A stretch of DNA of 64,000 bases from Candidatus Gastranaerophilales bacterium (GCA_944325735.1 CALVBI010000001.1:248001-312000), one strand, 5' to 3'; shown: positions 27,459 through 36,492, counted from the first letter of the stretch. Made by a program: numbers and translations. Notes: generated by a model not told the origin, from the sequence alone.

Positions 27459-27684
27459 GCTTAATTAATTAGGTTTCAGGCATGTTGAAATTACGCATTT
27501 TTCAAAATTCACAAAACAAAATTTACACATCCAAAAAACTGCAAAATTTTATTAAACAGCCTCTTTTAATATTAATTGAGAATTTTGTTCAACAACCTCT
27601 GTTGCTAATAGATTTTCAATAACTTTTCTAACATAAACCCTTAAAAAATTATCTTAAACTACAATAAACCTATAAGCAATTCAA

Positions 27685-28716
27685 TTAAGTAATAATATCA
27701 GTTAAATTAAATTTTTCATCCTTTAACCAACTATACACTTGATCTAAAATAAGACTGTTTTCTGTATTGGAGGGTTCCTTTTGTAATATTTCAGCTGCTT
27801 TCTGCATATCTTTATTTTGTAATATTTGTAACCCATCTTTTTCTTGGAGTACTCTCGCATAACAATACAATTCATCAAAAGAATTAGCACCCTTAAAACC
27901 TTTAGGAATAGTCACATCCTTATTTTGGGAGTGTTTTAGTAAAACATCTTTTATTTTTCCAAAACGTTCCGCACAAACATCATAAATTGTTAAATCTTTA
28001 ATGTTATAGTAATTTTCTACTTGTTTTTGAATTTTATATGCAGACTCTTCTAATGGATTTGTACAATAAATGTGAAGTCCAAGAAATTTTCGAAAAAGGG
28101 TTTTAGGTCTCATATTATCTGGAGATATGTAATCTTTGATTGCTTGTAAATATTTTTTAGAATCAAAACCATCCAAATTGGTTTCATTTGCTAATTTTTG
28201 CCAAAATTCTTTTGATTCTTGTGGCATATACTTGAACCCAAAAGTATTAATTACTTTTTCCAAACCTTCATTCTTTATCGTTTTTGCATATTTATCAACA
28301 TGATCTAATTCGTGTCTTAAAAATGTAACTAACTCTTCATTTGACAAATCATAACATTTTTTAGATATACTCATTGCTCCACTATGAAAACTTATTCCAG
28401 CGGAAATTTCCGAAGAGTTTTCTTCCACAATTTTTATTGCTGACTTATACCCCATTTTATTTAAAATTTCTTTCGTTATATACGCAACTTTTTCTTTTCC
28501 AGAACCTTGCACAGTTTTTAATTTATCAAGAAAACTTGGGCATAATGACCTATCTGAGACAAATTTACAAATATCTTGATTAAGCGCAGAATATTTTAAT
28601 CCGCTAACATTTACTCTGCTAATCAGTTTTGTTTCTAAAATACTTGATTTCCCTAATATTTTAGCATAATTAGCAGTATGTTCAGCCAAATTCAATGCGA
28701 TTTTGCTTAATCCCAT
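27685..28716 (-). CDS. putative zinc-metalloprotease-like protein (HExxH)
   Basis: A 343-residue protein without signal peptide. Near residue 135 it carries LVTFLRHELDHVDKYAKT, an HExxH zinc-binding helix. A later Glu-rich stretch (NPLEESAYKIQ, near 215) has the spacing of a third ligand and a family 'EExA' motif. The rest is helical. Conserved HExxH within a hydrophobic helix argues for a real peptidase or a host-directed effector. I recognise no named family. It is the only intact gene of the relic element. Confidence 0.55.
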   Translation of the reverse strand: MGLSKIALNLAEHTANYAKILGKSSILETKLISRVNVSGLKYSALNQDICKFVSDRSLCPSFLDKLKTVQGSGKEKVAYITKEILNKMGYKSAIKIVEENSSEISAGISFHSGAMSISKKCYDLSNEELVTFLRHELDHVDKYAKTIKNEGLEKVINTFGFKYMPQESKEFWQKLANETNLDGFDSKKYLQAIKDYISPDNMRPKTLFRKFLGLHIYCTNPLEESAYKIQKQVENYYNIKDLTIYDVCAERFGKIKDVLLKHSQNKDVTIPKGFKGANSFDELYCYARVLQEKDGLQILQNKDMQKAAEILQKEPSNTENSLILDQVYSWLKDEKFNLTDIIT

Positions 28717-28843
28717 ACAAATATCCTTATTTTCCCCTATGTTTATATAAAGTAAATTATTTAATTAAAATTGCTATATTTGTAAATTTTATTAACAGAC
28801 AGGAATTTGTGCTTTAAAAAAGAATTTGCGGAAGTTATGTTCG

Positions 28844-28955
28844 CTGAATTCAAGTCTGCAATAATTTCTTCAAAGGTTGAGTGTCTTGAAAGCATTAAAA
28901 AAGAGCCCGAAGGCTCTGTTTTCAATTGTTCTATTTGTTTTAAATGGTGGAGGTT
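28844..28955. repeat. attachment-site copy 2: 112-bp direct repeat shared with 45747-45858
   Basis: This ungapped 112-bp segment matches 45747-45858 with 6 differences. It contains the 3' end of an integrase frame, the tRNA terminator hairpin GAGCCCGAAGGCTC (28902-28915) and the tRNA-Ala 3' end TGGTGGAGGTT (28945-28955). It marks the junction between element 1 and element 2. Confidence 0.85.
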
Positions 28956-28966
28956 GACGTACGGTT
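28844..28966 (+). pseudogene. 3' remnant of a large serine integrase
   Basis: The frame encodes EFKSAIISSK, then KKEPEGSVFN and ICFKWWRL, the same tail as the intact integrase ending at 45877. Five of six differences from that copy lie in a 12-base patch. No recombinase sequence remains upstream (28797-28843 is unrelated). It is what is left of the integrase of element 1. Confidence 0.75.
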
Positions 28967-29082
28967 TAACACTCCAAATTCGCCAAATCGCGGCATAGCT
29001 TAGGATTTGGATATGTTGAAAACCTACAATTTTGATGACCGATTTTTCTGAACTCCTGTAGGCAAAAAACTGCAAAATAGGT

Positions 29083-29112
29083 AAAAGGCGAGAAATTTAT
29101 TCTCGCCTTTTA
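29083..29112. terminator. intrinsic terminator
   Basis: AAAAGGCGAGAA / TTCTCGCCTTTT with loop ATTTA, at the 3' end of the minus-strand gene 29118-29327. Confidence 0.85.
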
Positions 29113-29117
29113 TTTTG

Positions 29118-29327
29118 CTATCTTGTATGACACAAGCTACAACAGTAATAACAACCATCTACATTATTGGTATATTTTTTTGCTTCTTTTTTGGCCTCTT
29201 TGCAATTATCAAAATAACCAAGATATATGCGATTATTGACATCAGGTAAATAACTGCAGTCTTCCGTATGGAATTCATGTTCACCTGTTGCTTGTGCATT
29301 TTTATTTAAATAATAATGTTTATACAT
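29118..29327 (-). CDS. small Cys/His-rich protein
   Basis: A 69-residue protein. ATG 29327 (MYKHYYLN) is preferred, with AGGA upstream; the frame opens six codons earlier. It reads HEFHTEDCSYLP, then YFDNCKEAKKEA, then CYYCCSLCH, resembling small zinc-ribbon domains of the 'H-x-x-x-C ... CxxC' type seen next to nucleases. It stands at the left end of element 2. Function unknown. Confidence 0.6.
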   Translation of the reverse strand: MYKHYYLNKNAQATGEHEFHTEDCSYLPDVNNRIYLGYFDNCKEAKKEAKKYTNNVDGCYYCCSLCHTR

Positions 29328-29379
29328 ATTAATTTGTCCTTTCATTTTGTATCACAAAATAACCATTTACTTAACAAGT

Positions 29380-29467
29380 TTGCCATGGTTTATTTTATGA
29401 GCTATAGTACTAATATCAAAAATTAATTTGAAGTGGTTTTAGCAGTGCTGAAATCACTTTTTTCTTT
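29380..29467 (+). ncRNA. candidate short RNA with its own promoter and terminator
   Basis: TTGCCA (29380-29385), a 17-bp spacer and TATAGT (29403-29408) predict a start near 29415. About 17 nt later the 13-bp stem AGTGGTTTTAGCA / TGCTGAAATCACT begins, followed by six T (29458-29463). No ORF is inside. The product would be about 50 nt. A tract of eight C follows at 29468-29475. The rest up to 29608 shows repeated CATGC words but no gene. Confidence 0.5.
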
Positions 29468-29608
29468 CCCCCCCCAACTCTCCCTAATCAAATTTGCATG
29501 AAAATCTCCTTTCTGACTATTTATCAAACTACGCTGGAATTCAGCTGCCATGCATGATAAGCCCATGCAAACATGCTTTGCAACCATGTTACAAAATCTT
29601 TACAATAA

Positions 29609-30235
29609 CTAAATTTCTACATCCGAATAAGTTGAATCATAAATATCCTGTAGATTCTTACCTTCATAAGTCCAGTATCTACAAGGGGCAACATTATATG
29701 GTAAATCTAACAATTTTCTGGTTAATGCAGTTAGTGAATATTCATCATGCTCAAATATAACTTTCTTTGCATTAATAGTTTTAATCACGATATCAGAATT
29801 TTTAATATATACAAGATTAGAACCAACAGGAATTCCCATTTCCTCAAAATTTAACATTGGTCTATGAAATTGCTTTGTCGCATTTTGTTCTTCTTTTGTA
29901 ACACCTTTATTTAAAGCTTTATCTACATCGGAAGTTAGTTCTCTAACAGCTAATTCCTGCAATAAAGGAATTACTTGATCTGGTTCAATATTAAAAAACT
30001 CTCTTTTAGGGTTTACACGATTATGTCTAAAAGCATTATGAATAATATTTTCAATTCTTTTACAATCTTTAACCTCTCCAGCCCATAAACACTCAAAAGG
30101 AAATGGAACACCAGTTGAATATAATTCTGACATTCTTGTCTGTAAATCTTTCCTTTGTGTTATACCTATTTTTATAAGGTTTGGCATTGCTTCATTTCTT
30201 AAGACATATACTATTTCATATTTTTCATTCGCCAT
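29609..30235 (-). CDS. T5orf172/GIY-YIG-type nuclease with RAMA-like C-terminus
   Basis: A 208-residue protein. Residues 5-95 match the GIY-YIG-related T5orf172 domain: YEIVYVLRNEAMPNLIKIGIT, then RMSELYSTGVPFPF, and IIHNAFRHNRVNPKREFF. Residues about 140-205 (DEYSLTALTRKLLD, CRYWTYEGKNLQDIY) resemble the RAMA domain, which accompanies restriction/methylation genes and is thought to bind modified DNA. Start ATG 30235 behind AAGGTAGTTAA. Likely a DNA-modification-sensing nuclease in element cargo. Confidence 0.75.
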   Translation of the reverse strand: MANEKYEIVYVLRNEAMPNLIKIGITQRKDLQTRMSELYSTGVPFPFECLWAGEVKDCKRIENIIHNAFRHNRVNPKREFFNIEPDQVIPLLQELAVRELTSDVDKALNKGVTKEEQNATKQFHRPMLNFEEMGIPVGSNLVYIKNSDIVIKTINAKKVIFEHDEYSLTALTRKLLDLPYNVAPCRYWTYEGKNLQDIYDSTYSDVEI

Positions 30236-30377
30236 TTAACTACCTTTATAATCCTACTCTTAAAAGAGAATACACTTCTCCCGATTATATTTTACATGTT
30301 TTTCTATATATTATCATCAATCAAAAGTTGTATTTTTTGTTATTATTTGAATTGAAATTGAAAATTTTAAAAACATC

Positions 30378-30406
30378 TTGAAATTTGTAATACAATGTGT
30401 TATAAT
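30378..30406 (+). promoter_or_regulatory. strong promoter upstream of the AbiF-like gene
   Basis: TTGAAA (30378-30383), 17 bp, then extended -10 TGTTATAAT (30398-30406). This is one of the closest matches to consensus in the window. The predicted start is near 30413. Confidence 0.75.
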
Positions 30407-30412
30407 AATAAT

Positions 30413-30463
30413 GATAGTACCTGCTAAGCCTCTTAACAATGCTCAAATCAGCAGGTCTTTTTA
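30413..30463 (+). ncRNA. short hairpin-terminator RNA ahead of the AbiF-like gene
   Basis: The first 50 nt after the promoter contain ACCTGCT (30419-30425) and AGCAGGT (30450-30456), a perfect 7-bp stem closing a 24-nt loop, followed by CTTTTT (30457-30462). The gene's own ribosome site and GTG come 20 bases later. This gives a small RNA plus readthrough into the gene. A conserved upstream RNA has been described for abiF-type genes; membership here is inference. Confidence 0.55.
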
Positions 30464-30479
30464 TATATATGAGGGAAGT

Positions 30480-31364
30480 GTGGAAAAAGTAAAATTTGAC
30501 AAACCTGCATTAAATGTTGATAAACAAATTGAATTATTAAAATCAAGAGGATTGATTATTCAGGATATAGTTTTCACAAAAAATATTCTTAGCAATATTA
30601 CTTATTATCGCTTATCTGCATATATGAAATACTTTCAGATTGGTGATAACTTCAATAAAAATATCACATTTGAAGATATAGTCAATTTATATAACTTTGA
30701 TAAAGATTTAAAATCGGTAATCTTTGAAAATATTCGGGTTATAGAAATCTCATTAAGAGCTAAAATTTGTTTACACATGTGTTCTAATTATGGTTCACAT
30801 TGGTTTTACGATAATAAAAACTACAAAAGTCACAAAGATTATGAGAAAACACTTGAAATTATAGAAAATGAAAAAGGGTTAAAGAAAGATACTTTTATTA
30901 AATACTATTTTGAAAAATACTCTGAACCGGACTTACCGCCATTTTGGATGATTTCAGAAGTTTTGTCTATGGGTGATTTATCTAAAATCCTTAGCGGACT
31001 AAACTTTAAAGATGTAAAACAAATTGCAAATTCACTGACTCCTGATTATTATACATCACCTGTTTTAACAAACTGGATACATGTTCTTGCAACAATAAGA
31101 AATATTTGTGCGCATCATTCAAGATTATGGAACAGGCAGTTAAAGATTAAATTTTCTGAACCTCAAAAAATTCCACAATGGTTTGATAATCAAGTAAAAA
31201 ATGATAATGTTTATGCTGTATGCTTTGTTATCGCATTATTAATGAAACATCATCCTTATAACAACTTTGAACAACAGCTTAAAACATTGTTTGAAAAATA
31301 TCCTAATGTTGATATTACTAAAATGGGGTTTGGCAAATACACAAGCAATATTGAATTAATTTAG
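30480..31364 (+). CDS. Abi_2/AbiF-family HEPN abortive-infection protein
   Basis: A 294-residue protein of the AbiD/AbiF family. The open frame starts at TTG 30378 inside the promoter, but GAGGG before GTG 30480 yields the family's usual start (FDKPALNVDKQIELLKSRG). It has NITYYRLSAYMKYF near 45 and the HEPN catalytic motif RNICAHH (RxxxxH) near 217, followed by SRLWNR. HEPN proteins of this group are RNases that halt growth during phage infection. Its end overlaps the convergent ATPase gene by 4 bp. The small RNA ahead of it may control it. Confidence 0.85.
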   Translation: MEKVKFDKPALNVDKQIELLKSRGLIIQDIVFTKNILSNITYYRLSAYMKYFQIGDNFNKNITFEDIVNLYNFDKDLKSVIFENIRVIEISLRAKICLHMCSNYGSHWFYDNKNYKSHKDYEKTLEIIENEKGLKKDTFIKYYFEKYSEPDLPPFWMISEVLSMGDLSKILSGLNFKDVKQIANSLTPDYYTSPVLTNWIHVLATIRNICAHHSRLWNRQLKIKFSEPQKIPQWFDNQVKNDNVYAVCFVIALLMKHHPYNNFEQQLKTLFEKYPNVDITKMGFGKYTSNIELI

Positions 31365-33691
31365 TTTTCAAAAAATTTATCATCTATTACGAATGTTGGA
31401 TATAACTGATAATATGCTCCATCTCCAGCCAATTTTTTATATCGTTTTAATACAGATAAATCATAATTTGTATTATAAATATACTTGACACTACTACCAT
31501 CATATATACCTAAAACACCATACCATAAAAGAAAATCTGTTAATTTTTCCCAATCTTCCTTTTCAATTCCTTCATAATTGTATAAATCATGTAATAATTT
31601 TGTGTCTAGAATTTCTTCTTTACCAATAAACATAAAAAGAGCATCTTTGACTTTTGGCAGGACATCACGTATTTCTCGACTAATTTCTTGTATTATGTCA
31701 TAAGAAAATTGTTTCAAGCCGTCTAAAATATCTTTTTCTTCTATTTTTACATGCCCTCTATTAATTGCAACACCTATACAATCCTTTATGCAATCAATTA
31801 ATGCACGAGGACGCATCAATGTTCTATCTATGATATATTGAAAACTATTTTCACCTTTTACAAGATTAACCGATATATTATCCCATAAAGTTTCAAAATC
31901 ACATTCTTCCTCTGAAACACTATAATTCAATCTTCTTCTGATTATTTCTCCTAAAGCAGTAGGATCAACCCAATCAATTAATACTCTAGCCTCTTTACCT
32001 CTATCAGGAGTATAATCTATCAGCAATTCATATACATCATTTCTTAAAAAAATTACTGTTTTACAATCAATATCACTATTACTTAGTTGCTGTTCAATCT
32101 TTCTTGACGCATCCAATAAAGTTCTTACAATAATTAAATCTTCTTTAGTTAACCCATCAGTATTCCAACCTTTATCAATATTATCAAAAAGAATCCAAAC
32201 ACTATCCTTATATTTTAAATATTGTTTTAAAAGTTTTTTAATTTCTCCGATATTATGCTTGTAAATAATCTCTGTTACTTCTGCACTTGAAAGACGGACA
32301 TTTTTCTTATCCCCAAATTTTGTATGTATATTTTGAATAATAATATTAATTATGTAGGATAATCTTTCTGAGAAATCACCTTCTGCGGAATATTCACCAT
32401 TTTGATAAATATTCATAAGTTTAGGATATAGTTCTATTATATCAGGATTTCTATAATATACTGATTTATCTTTTTCAAGAATTTTATAACATATTTCCAA
32501 TAATAAAACATACTCCCAAAAAGCAACTAAAGTATGATTATATGTACCTTCTTGCATACAAGAAGTAATCGTTTCTTTGAATTTTATTAATTCGTAACTC
32601 TCAGGTTTTAAATCAATTACAATATTTTTCTTATTTTCTCTTAATTTATTTCTTATTTGAGCAAAAAGAGCTGTTTTACCTGATCCTTTTCGACCACATA
32701 CTATTCTTGCTTCGCCTCTTAAAACACGATTATATTGATCAGTCTTAAAATAATAATTTGGAAGACTCCTAAATTCATTTTCTGCTGCTGATGCACCTAA
32801 ATCAATTTCTTCTAACAAAGATTTTTTCTCTATTTTTTTATTATGTTTAGTTTGCTGCAATTTTTCTATAATATTACGTGCCATTTCAGCAATTGCTACA
32901 TTAATCTTTTCATCATTAGGACATTCCTTTACTATATCTCGCAAATCAAGAGGCACATCACAATGATCAATTTGTAATATAGAAATAAATTTTCCCATAC
33001 CAAGTGCCAAACCTGCAATAAATGATGCCCTTATATTATGATTAAATGAATCTTCATATAATTCAGGAAGCCAAGAAACAATAACACCAATAGATGATGA
33101 TACATTATTAATAACATCTGTCGGAGACATTCTATAAGTTTCACTAGGATCAAAACTTCTATAAAATATTCCTGCTTTTTTAATCCTTGAAGCTATACGA
33201 ATACTTTTATTTGTTTTTATATTGCTCTCTAGCAAATAGATTGGTGTTTCTGTATTAATATCATTTATATCGAATTTAAGATTAGTTCTTCGTGTAGTAT
33301 TGTTAATATATTCAATAACATCATTTGTATTTGAATATTCACCATATCCTAAAGTATCAAAAATGCCAATATCTTTTATTTTTTCTTTAGTATCTTTATT
33401 AATAGCCTTATTGCTTATTAATAGAATATTTTTTCTTTTGGCTATTGCATATCCAATTTCAAACACAACATTGTAGTTTAAAACAGAAATATCACCAATA
33501 AAATTTATTGTTTTATCGATTTCATCATATACTTCTTGACTTATACTATTTCCTAAGATATCTAACTGTGACCAAGTCTTTGTCTTTATTATCGAGGCAA
33601 TATTATTTATTGGTTCCAAAGTTTCACCAATAATTTTAGGTTCTGCAGCATATGCTATAAAATTATAACCATCTTTAATTTCATCAACCAT
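31361..33691 (-). CDS. Sll1717-type P-loop ATPase with two N-terminal TIR/deoxyribosyltransferase-like domains
   Basis: A 776-residue protein. Residues about 8-115 read like a nucleoside 2-deoxyribosyltransferase or TIR fold (FIGDISVLNYNVVFEIGYAI), and about 150-260 like a second copy (GVIVSWLPELYED...ASFIAGLALGMGKF). Residues 320-770 are a P-loop ATPase: Walker A CGRKGSGKTALF near 334 and Walker B VWILFDNID near 498, in the style of the Sll1717 family. A NAD- or nucleotide-consuming effector linked to an ATPase sensor is a common anti-phage layout. Extended -10 TGCTATAAT lies seven bases before ATG 33691 and no ribosome site is present. Confidence 0.75.
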   Translation of the reverse strand: MVDEIKDGYNFIAYAAEPKIIGETLEPINNIASIIKTKTWSQLDILGNSISQEVYDEIDKTINFIGDISVLNYNVVFEIGYAIAKRKNILLISNKAINKDTKEKIKDIGIFDTLGYGEYSNTNDVIEYINNTTRRTNLKFDINDINTETPIYLLESNIKTNKSIRIASRIKKAGIFYRSFDPSETYRMSPTDVINNVSSSIGVIVSWLPELYEDSFNHNIRASFIAGLALGMGKFISILQIDHCDVPLDLRDIVKECPNDEKINVAIAEMARNIIEKLQQTKHNKKIEKKSLLEEIDLGASAAENEFRSLPNYYFKTDQYNRVLRGEARIVCGRKGSGKTALFAQIRNKLRENKKNIVIDLKPESYELIKFKETITSCMQEGTYNHTLVAFWEYVLLLEICYKILEKDKSVYYRNPDIIELYPKLMNIYQNGEYSAEGDFSERLSYIINIIIQNIHTKFGDKKNVRLSSAEVTEIIYKHNIGEIKKLLKQYLKYKDSVWILFDNIDKGWNTDGLTKEDLIIVRTLLDASRKIEQQLSNSDIDCKTVIFLRNDVYELLIDYTPDRGKEARVLIDWVDPTALGEIIRRRLNYSVSEEECDFETLWDNISVNLVKGENSFQYIIDRTLMRPRALIDCIKDCIGVAINRGHVKIEEKDILDGLKQFSYDIIQEISREIRDVLPKVKDALFMFIGKEEILDTKLLHDLYNYEGIEKEDWEKLTDFLLWYGVLGIYDGSSVKYIYNTNYDLSVLKRYKKLAGDGAYYQLYPTFVIDDKFFEN

Positions 33692-33812
33692 GATTCAGAT
33701 TATAGCATATTTTAATTTATAAGTAAAATTATAAACTTTCAGTATTATTTTTTATATAATTTATATTTCTATAAAGATCAAATATTTTATTGTTCACAGG
33801 AGATTTTCTCAT

Positions 33813-34334
33813 ATGTACCACTTTCCAGATTTAGACGAGCAAACAAGATTAAATATGATTAGTGAGCTTGAATTTGATATCCGCACAGGCTTATTCTATG
33901 AGCCTTTATCTATGACATCGTCAGGCATGATGACTTATAAGCGATTATTGAAAGAATGCTTAGAAAATGGTAATCCTGAAACCTTGCAACAAAAGCTTAC
34001 TTCTTCTTTTTTTAGAGAAACAGACCGCAACGGTCACAAAATTCCGTCTAACATTCGTGAAATGGTTAGTTTTAGTGACTTTAATCGATACTATGTTCGT
34101 GCCCTACTCTTGCGAGCATTGAGTGAGGACAAAAAGCTTTGTGTTTATCGTGCAAAACAGGTTATGCATGAACGCAAACAATCTCGATTAGCTGTGAACA
34201 AGGTCTTTTTTGACAAAAGACAAATCGGACAAATGCTTGAATTGTTTAGGGACTATCGCAAACTATTCAGCTCAAAACATGATCTTTTACAGCCAAATTC
34301 AGGGCTTAGTCTTAGACTAATCAACGAACTCTAA
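33813..34334 (+). CDS. hypothetical protein
   Basis: A 173-residue, helix-rich, basic protein with no signal peptide. It starts behind AGGAG at ATG 33813. Segments RETDRNGHKIP, MVSFSDFNRYYVRALLLRAL and VYRAKQVMHERKQSR are notable for Arg/Lys, compatible with nucleic-acid binding. It lies between two cargo blocks. No family recognised. Codon use is somewhat richer in GC than its neighbours. Confidence 0.6.
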   Translation: MYHFPDLDEQTRLNMISELEFDIRTGLFYEPLSMTSSGMMTYKRLLKECLENGNPETLQQKLTSSFFRETDRNGHKIPSNIREMVSFSDFNRYYVRALLLRALSEDKKLCVYRAKQVMHERKQSRLAVNKVFFDKRQIGQMLELFRDYRKLFSSKHDLLQPNSGLSLRLINEL

Positions 34335-34363
34335 ATTCTCATTTATTACAACAAAGCAAAAAA

Positions 34364-34687
34364 CTAATTTAAGAAACCAGTAATTAATTTATAAATTACC
34401 TGTAATTCTTTATCTGATACTTTAGTAAGATTATAACCTATCCTATCCAATAGGACATCTCTATCCTGCAAATGTTCTGTCTGAAACAGCTGTGTATATT
34501 CTATATCTAAAGCCTTTGCGAATTTTTCAATTAAATCAGCTTTTGGAAAACTTCTACCTGTTTCAATATGACTCATATGTTTTGGATCAATCCCAACCAT
34601 TTCTGCAAGTTGATACTGCGTAATTCCTTTTTTATTTCGTAATTCTTTTATTCTCAAACCGAAGTCTTTTTTTATATTCATATCCAC
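34364..34687 (-). CDS. XRE-family helix-turn-helix regulator
   Basis: A 107-residue protein with a canonical HTH_3 domain: FGLRIKELRNKKGITQYQLAEMVG, then DPKHMSHIETGRSFP and LIEKFAKALDI (residues 10-65), plus a short helical tail. Similar in layout to the regulator at 52044. It is divergent from the lipoprotein gene across 150 bp of AT-rich DNA that presumably holds its operators. Probable regulator of the element's cargo. Confidence 0.9.
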   Translation of the reverse strand: MDMNIKKDFGLRIKELRNKKGITQYQLAEMVGIDPKHMSHIETGRSFPKADLIEKFAKALDIEYTQLFQTEHLQDRDVLLDRIGYNLTKVSDKELQVIYKLITGFLN

Positions 34688-34841
34688 CTCTTTAAGAGGA
34701 TAATAGTATATTGAGGTCTTATAAACCGCATTAAAGACATCTAAATAGACGATTTTTATGTTTTTAATATTGTAATACTATTTTAAATGTGGTAATTTAT
34801 AGAAAAATATGTTCTTAATAAAGAATTATTGGAGAGTAGTT

Positions 34842-35861
34842 ATGAAAAAATCTTATATAATAATTGCTGCCTGTATGATTATTACAATAACATGTGGCTG
34901 TACCAATCCTTTTGTTGGAAGTGCAAAAGAAGTAGTAAAAGATGTTAAACTAATTGAAATTAAAAATCCTGATTATACTTTCACCTATAAAACGGAGGAC
35001 GGTAACGTTATTTTTGACAACTTAGAACAACAATTATCTTTCATTGATGGAATTGCTGTAATTGCGAAGGACGGGAAATTTGGTCTTGTTAATAAATATG
35101 GAGAATATATTGTTGAACCAATTTACGATTATATTTCAGAATTTCGTGACGGAATGTCTGCATTTTTCATACAGGATATTGGTGGTGGTGTAAAAATTGG
35201 ATATTTTAACACTAAAGGTGAAATGGCGATTGAGCCTATGCCAGCTGATTTACAACTAAATTCAGGTTATTCTTATGATTACAATTTTTATAATGGCATT
35301 GCGATGTATAGGCAGCCAAAAACTTATAAATATGGTTATATTAATAAAACAGGGAAATTTATTGTTGAACCTATTTATGAATGGGCTGGTCCATTTAAAG
35401 GAAAACTTGCACCTGTGACTAAAGGTAATAAATATGGATACATAAATACATCCGGTATATTAGTTTTACCTTATAAATATACTTTTGCAGAAATATTTTC
35501 TGATGGTTTGGCCGCTGTGTATGATGGGAAAACTTGGGGGTATATCAATGAAGCAGGCGATTATGTAATTCCGTCACAATTCGGAAGTTATGAAGGTCAT
35601 GATGGTGAAGAAATTGCCAATCCTTTTATTGACGGTTATGCTGCAGTTTATCTCGGAAAAGGACAAGCTCTTCATTCGGATGTATTAAAAGGACAATTTG
35701 CACTTATTGATAAAACAGGCAAAATTCTTAATGGGCAAAAATATGATTCTTTACAGCTAACATATTTAGAACCAGGAAAAGCTTCATATATGGCTCGTCT
35801 TGGTGGTAAATTTTTAACCCTTGATACCAAAGGTAACATATTAAAAGAAGAACAATATTAG
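34842..35861 (+). CDS. WG-repeat lipoprotein
   Basis: A 339-residue protein. ATG 34842 with GGAG upstream gives a type II signal (MKKSYIIIAACMIITITCGC) with Cys near residue 17-19. The mature part has six or more WG-type repeats (KFGLVNKYGEYIVEPIYDYIS, KYGYINKTGKFIVEP, KYGYINTSGILVLP, WGYINEAGDYVIP). WG repeats form beta-structures of unknown role, often on the cell surface. The frame opens 11 codons upstream, but without a ribosome site. First of three genes spaced 9-10 bp apart. Confidence 0.8.
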   Translation: MKKSYIIIAACMIITITCGCTNPFVGSAKEVVKDVKLIEIKNPDYTFTYKTEDGNVIFDNLEQQLSFIDGIAVIAKDGKFGLVNKYGEYIVEPIYDYISEFRDGMSAFFIQDIGGGVKIGYFNTKGEMAIEPMPADLQLNSGYSYDYNFYNGIAMYRQPKTYKYGYINKTGKFIVEPIYEWAGPFKGKLAPVTKGNKYGYINTSGILVLPYKYTFAEIFSDGLAAVYDGKTWGYINEAGDYVIPSQFGSYEGHDGEEIANPFIDGYAAVYLGKGQALHSDVLKGQFALIDKTGKILNGQKYDSLQLTYLEPGKASYMARLGGKFLTLDTKGNILKEEQY

Positions 35862-35870
35862 GAGATTCAA

Positions 35871-36482
35871 ATGGAAAAGAAATCAGTATTTAGTAAGGTT
35901 ATTTTATTTTTATGTTTTATTGCATTACTTGTAAATGTTGTTGAAACAAATCAAATCAGGTTACAAACAAAATTGCAATCGAAAGAAACTTTAATTCAAA
36001 AAATCAGGTATAACTTTCCTAAAAAAATAAAACTTAATCAAAAAATTATTAATGATAATAATGTAGAAATAATTATTAAAGACAAAAATTTTGCTGAAAA
36101 AATAGTAGCCCCGATTACAAAAGTTGAATACAACCTATGGGGAGAATCATATAAAGAAGAACAATATTATACATCTCAGGACCCAAATAACCGTCTGGTA
36201 TATGCCAATGCAAATATAAAAAGTCTTTATAAGAAAAAAATAAATCTAAATGAGCTTGTAAGAGCAAAAGTCATTTATGCAGATAAATATGAATTTGAAT
36301 GTTTTACACTAAAAACAACAAAAGATAAAACCGACTTTACAACAAATATTAGTTTAATGCCATTACAAAGTGAAGAAATTTATTTTGTAACCGAAATGCC
36401 TAAAGATTTTGTTAATACTAAAAACTCTATTAACTTAGAAATATTTATAGATAATACAAAATACGTTTTAAAATTAAGATAG
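35871..36482 (+). CDS. hypothetical membrane-anchored protein
   Basis: A 203-residue protein with one N-terminal membrane helix (VILFLCFIALLVNVV) after the basic start MEKKSVFSK, then a soluble Lys/Asn-rich domain. Cotranscribed with its neighbours: 9-bp gap upstream and 10-bp gap downstream. It begins behind AGGAGATTCAA. No motif recognised. Confidence 0.6.
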   Translation: MEKKSVFSKVILFLCFIALLVNVVETNQIRLQTKLQSKETLIQKIRYNFPKKIKLNQKIINDNNVEIIIKDKNFAEKIVAPITKVEYNLWGESYKEEQYYTSQDPNNRLVYANANIKSLYKKKINLNELVRAKVIYADKYEFECFTLKTTKDKTDFTTNISLMPLQSEEIYFVTEMPKDFVNTKNSINLEIFIDNTKYVLKLR

Positions 36483-36492
36483 GAGAAAGAAA

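Larger units (their letters stand above)
27414..28944. mobile_element. relic integrative element 1 at tRNA-Ala
   Basis: A 1.5-kb segment bounded by attachment copies at 27414 and 28945. It contains one cargo gene (27685-28716, minus) and, at its right end, the 3' end of a serine integrase like that of element 2. Its length and the lost integrase body show it is a deletion relic. The stretch 27459-27684 holds no gene. Confidence 0.6.

Noticed and set aside
28807..28998. 63-residue ORF at the element junction
   Set aside because: It is the tail of a deleted serine integrase joined to the attachment arm, without a start or ribosome site; reported as a pseudogene.
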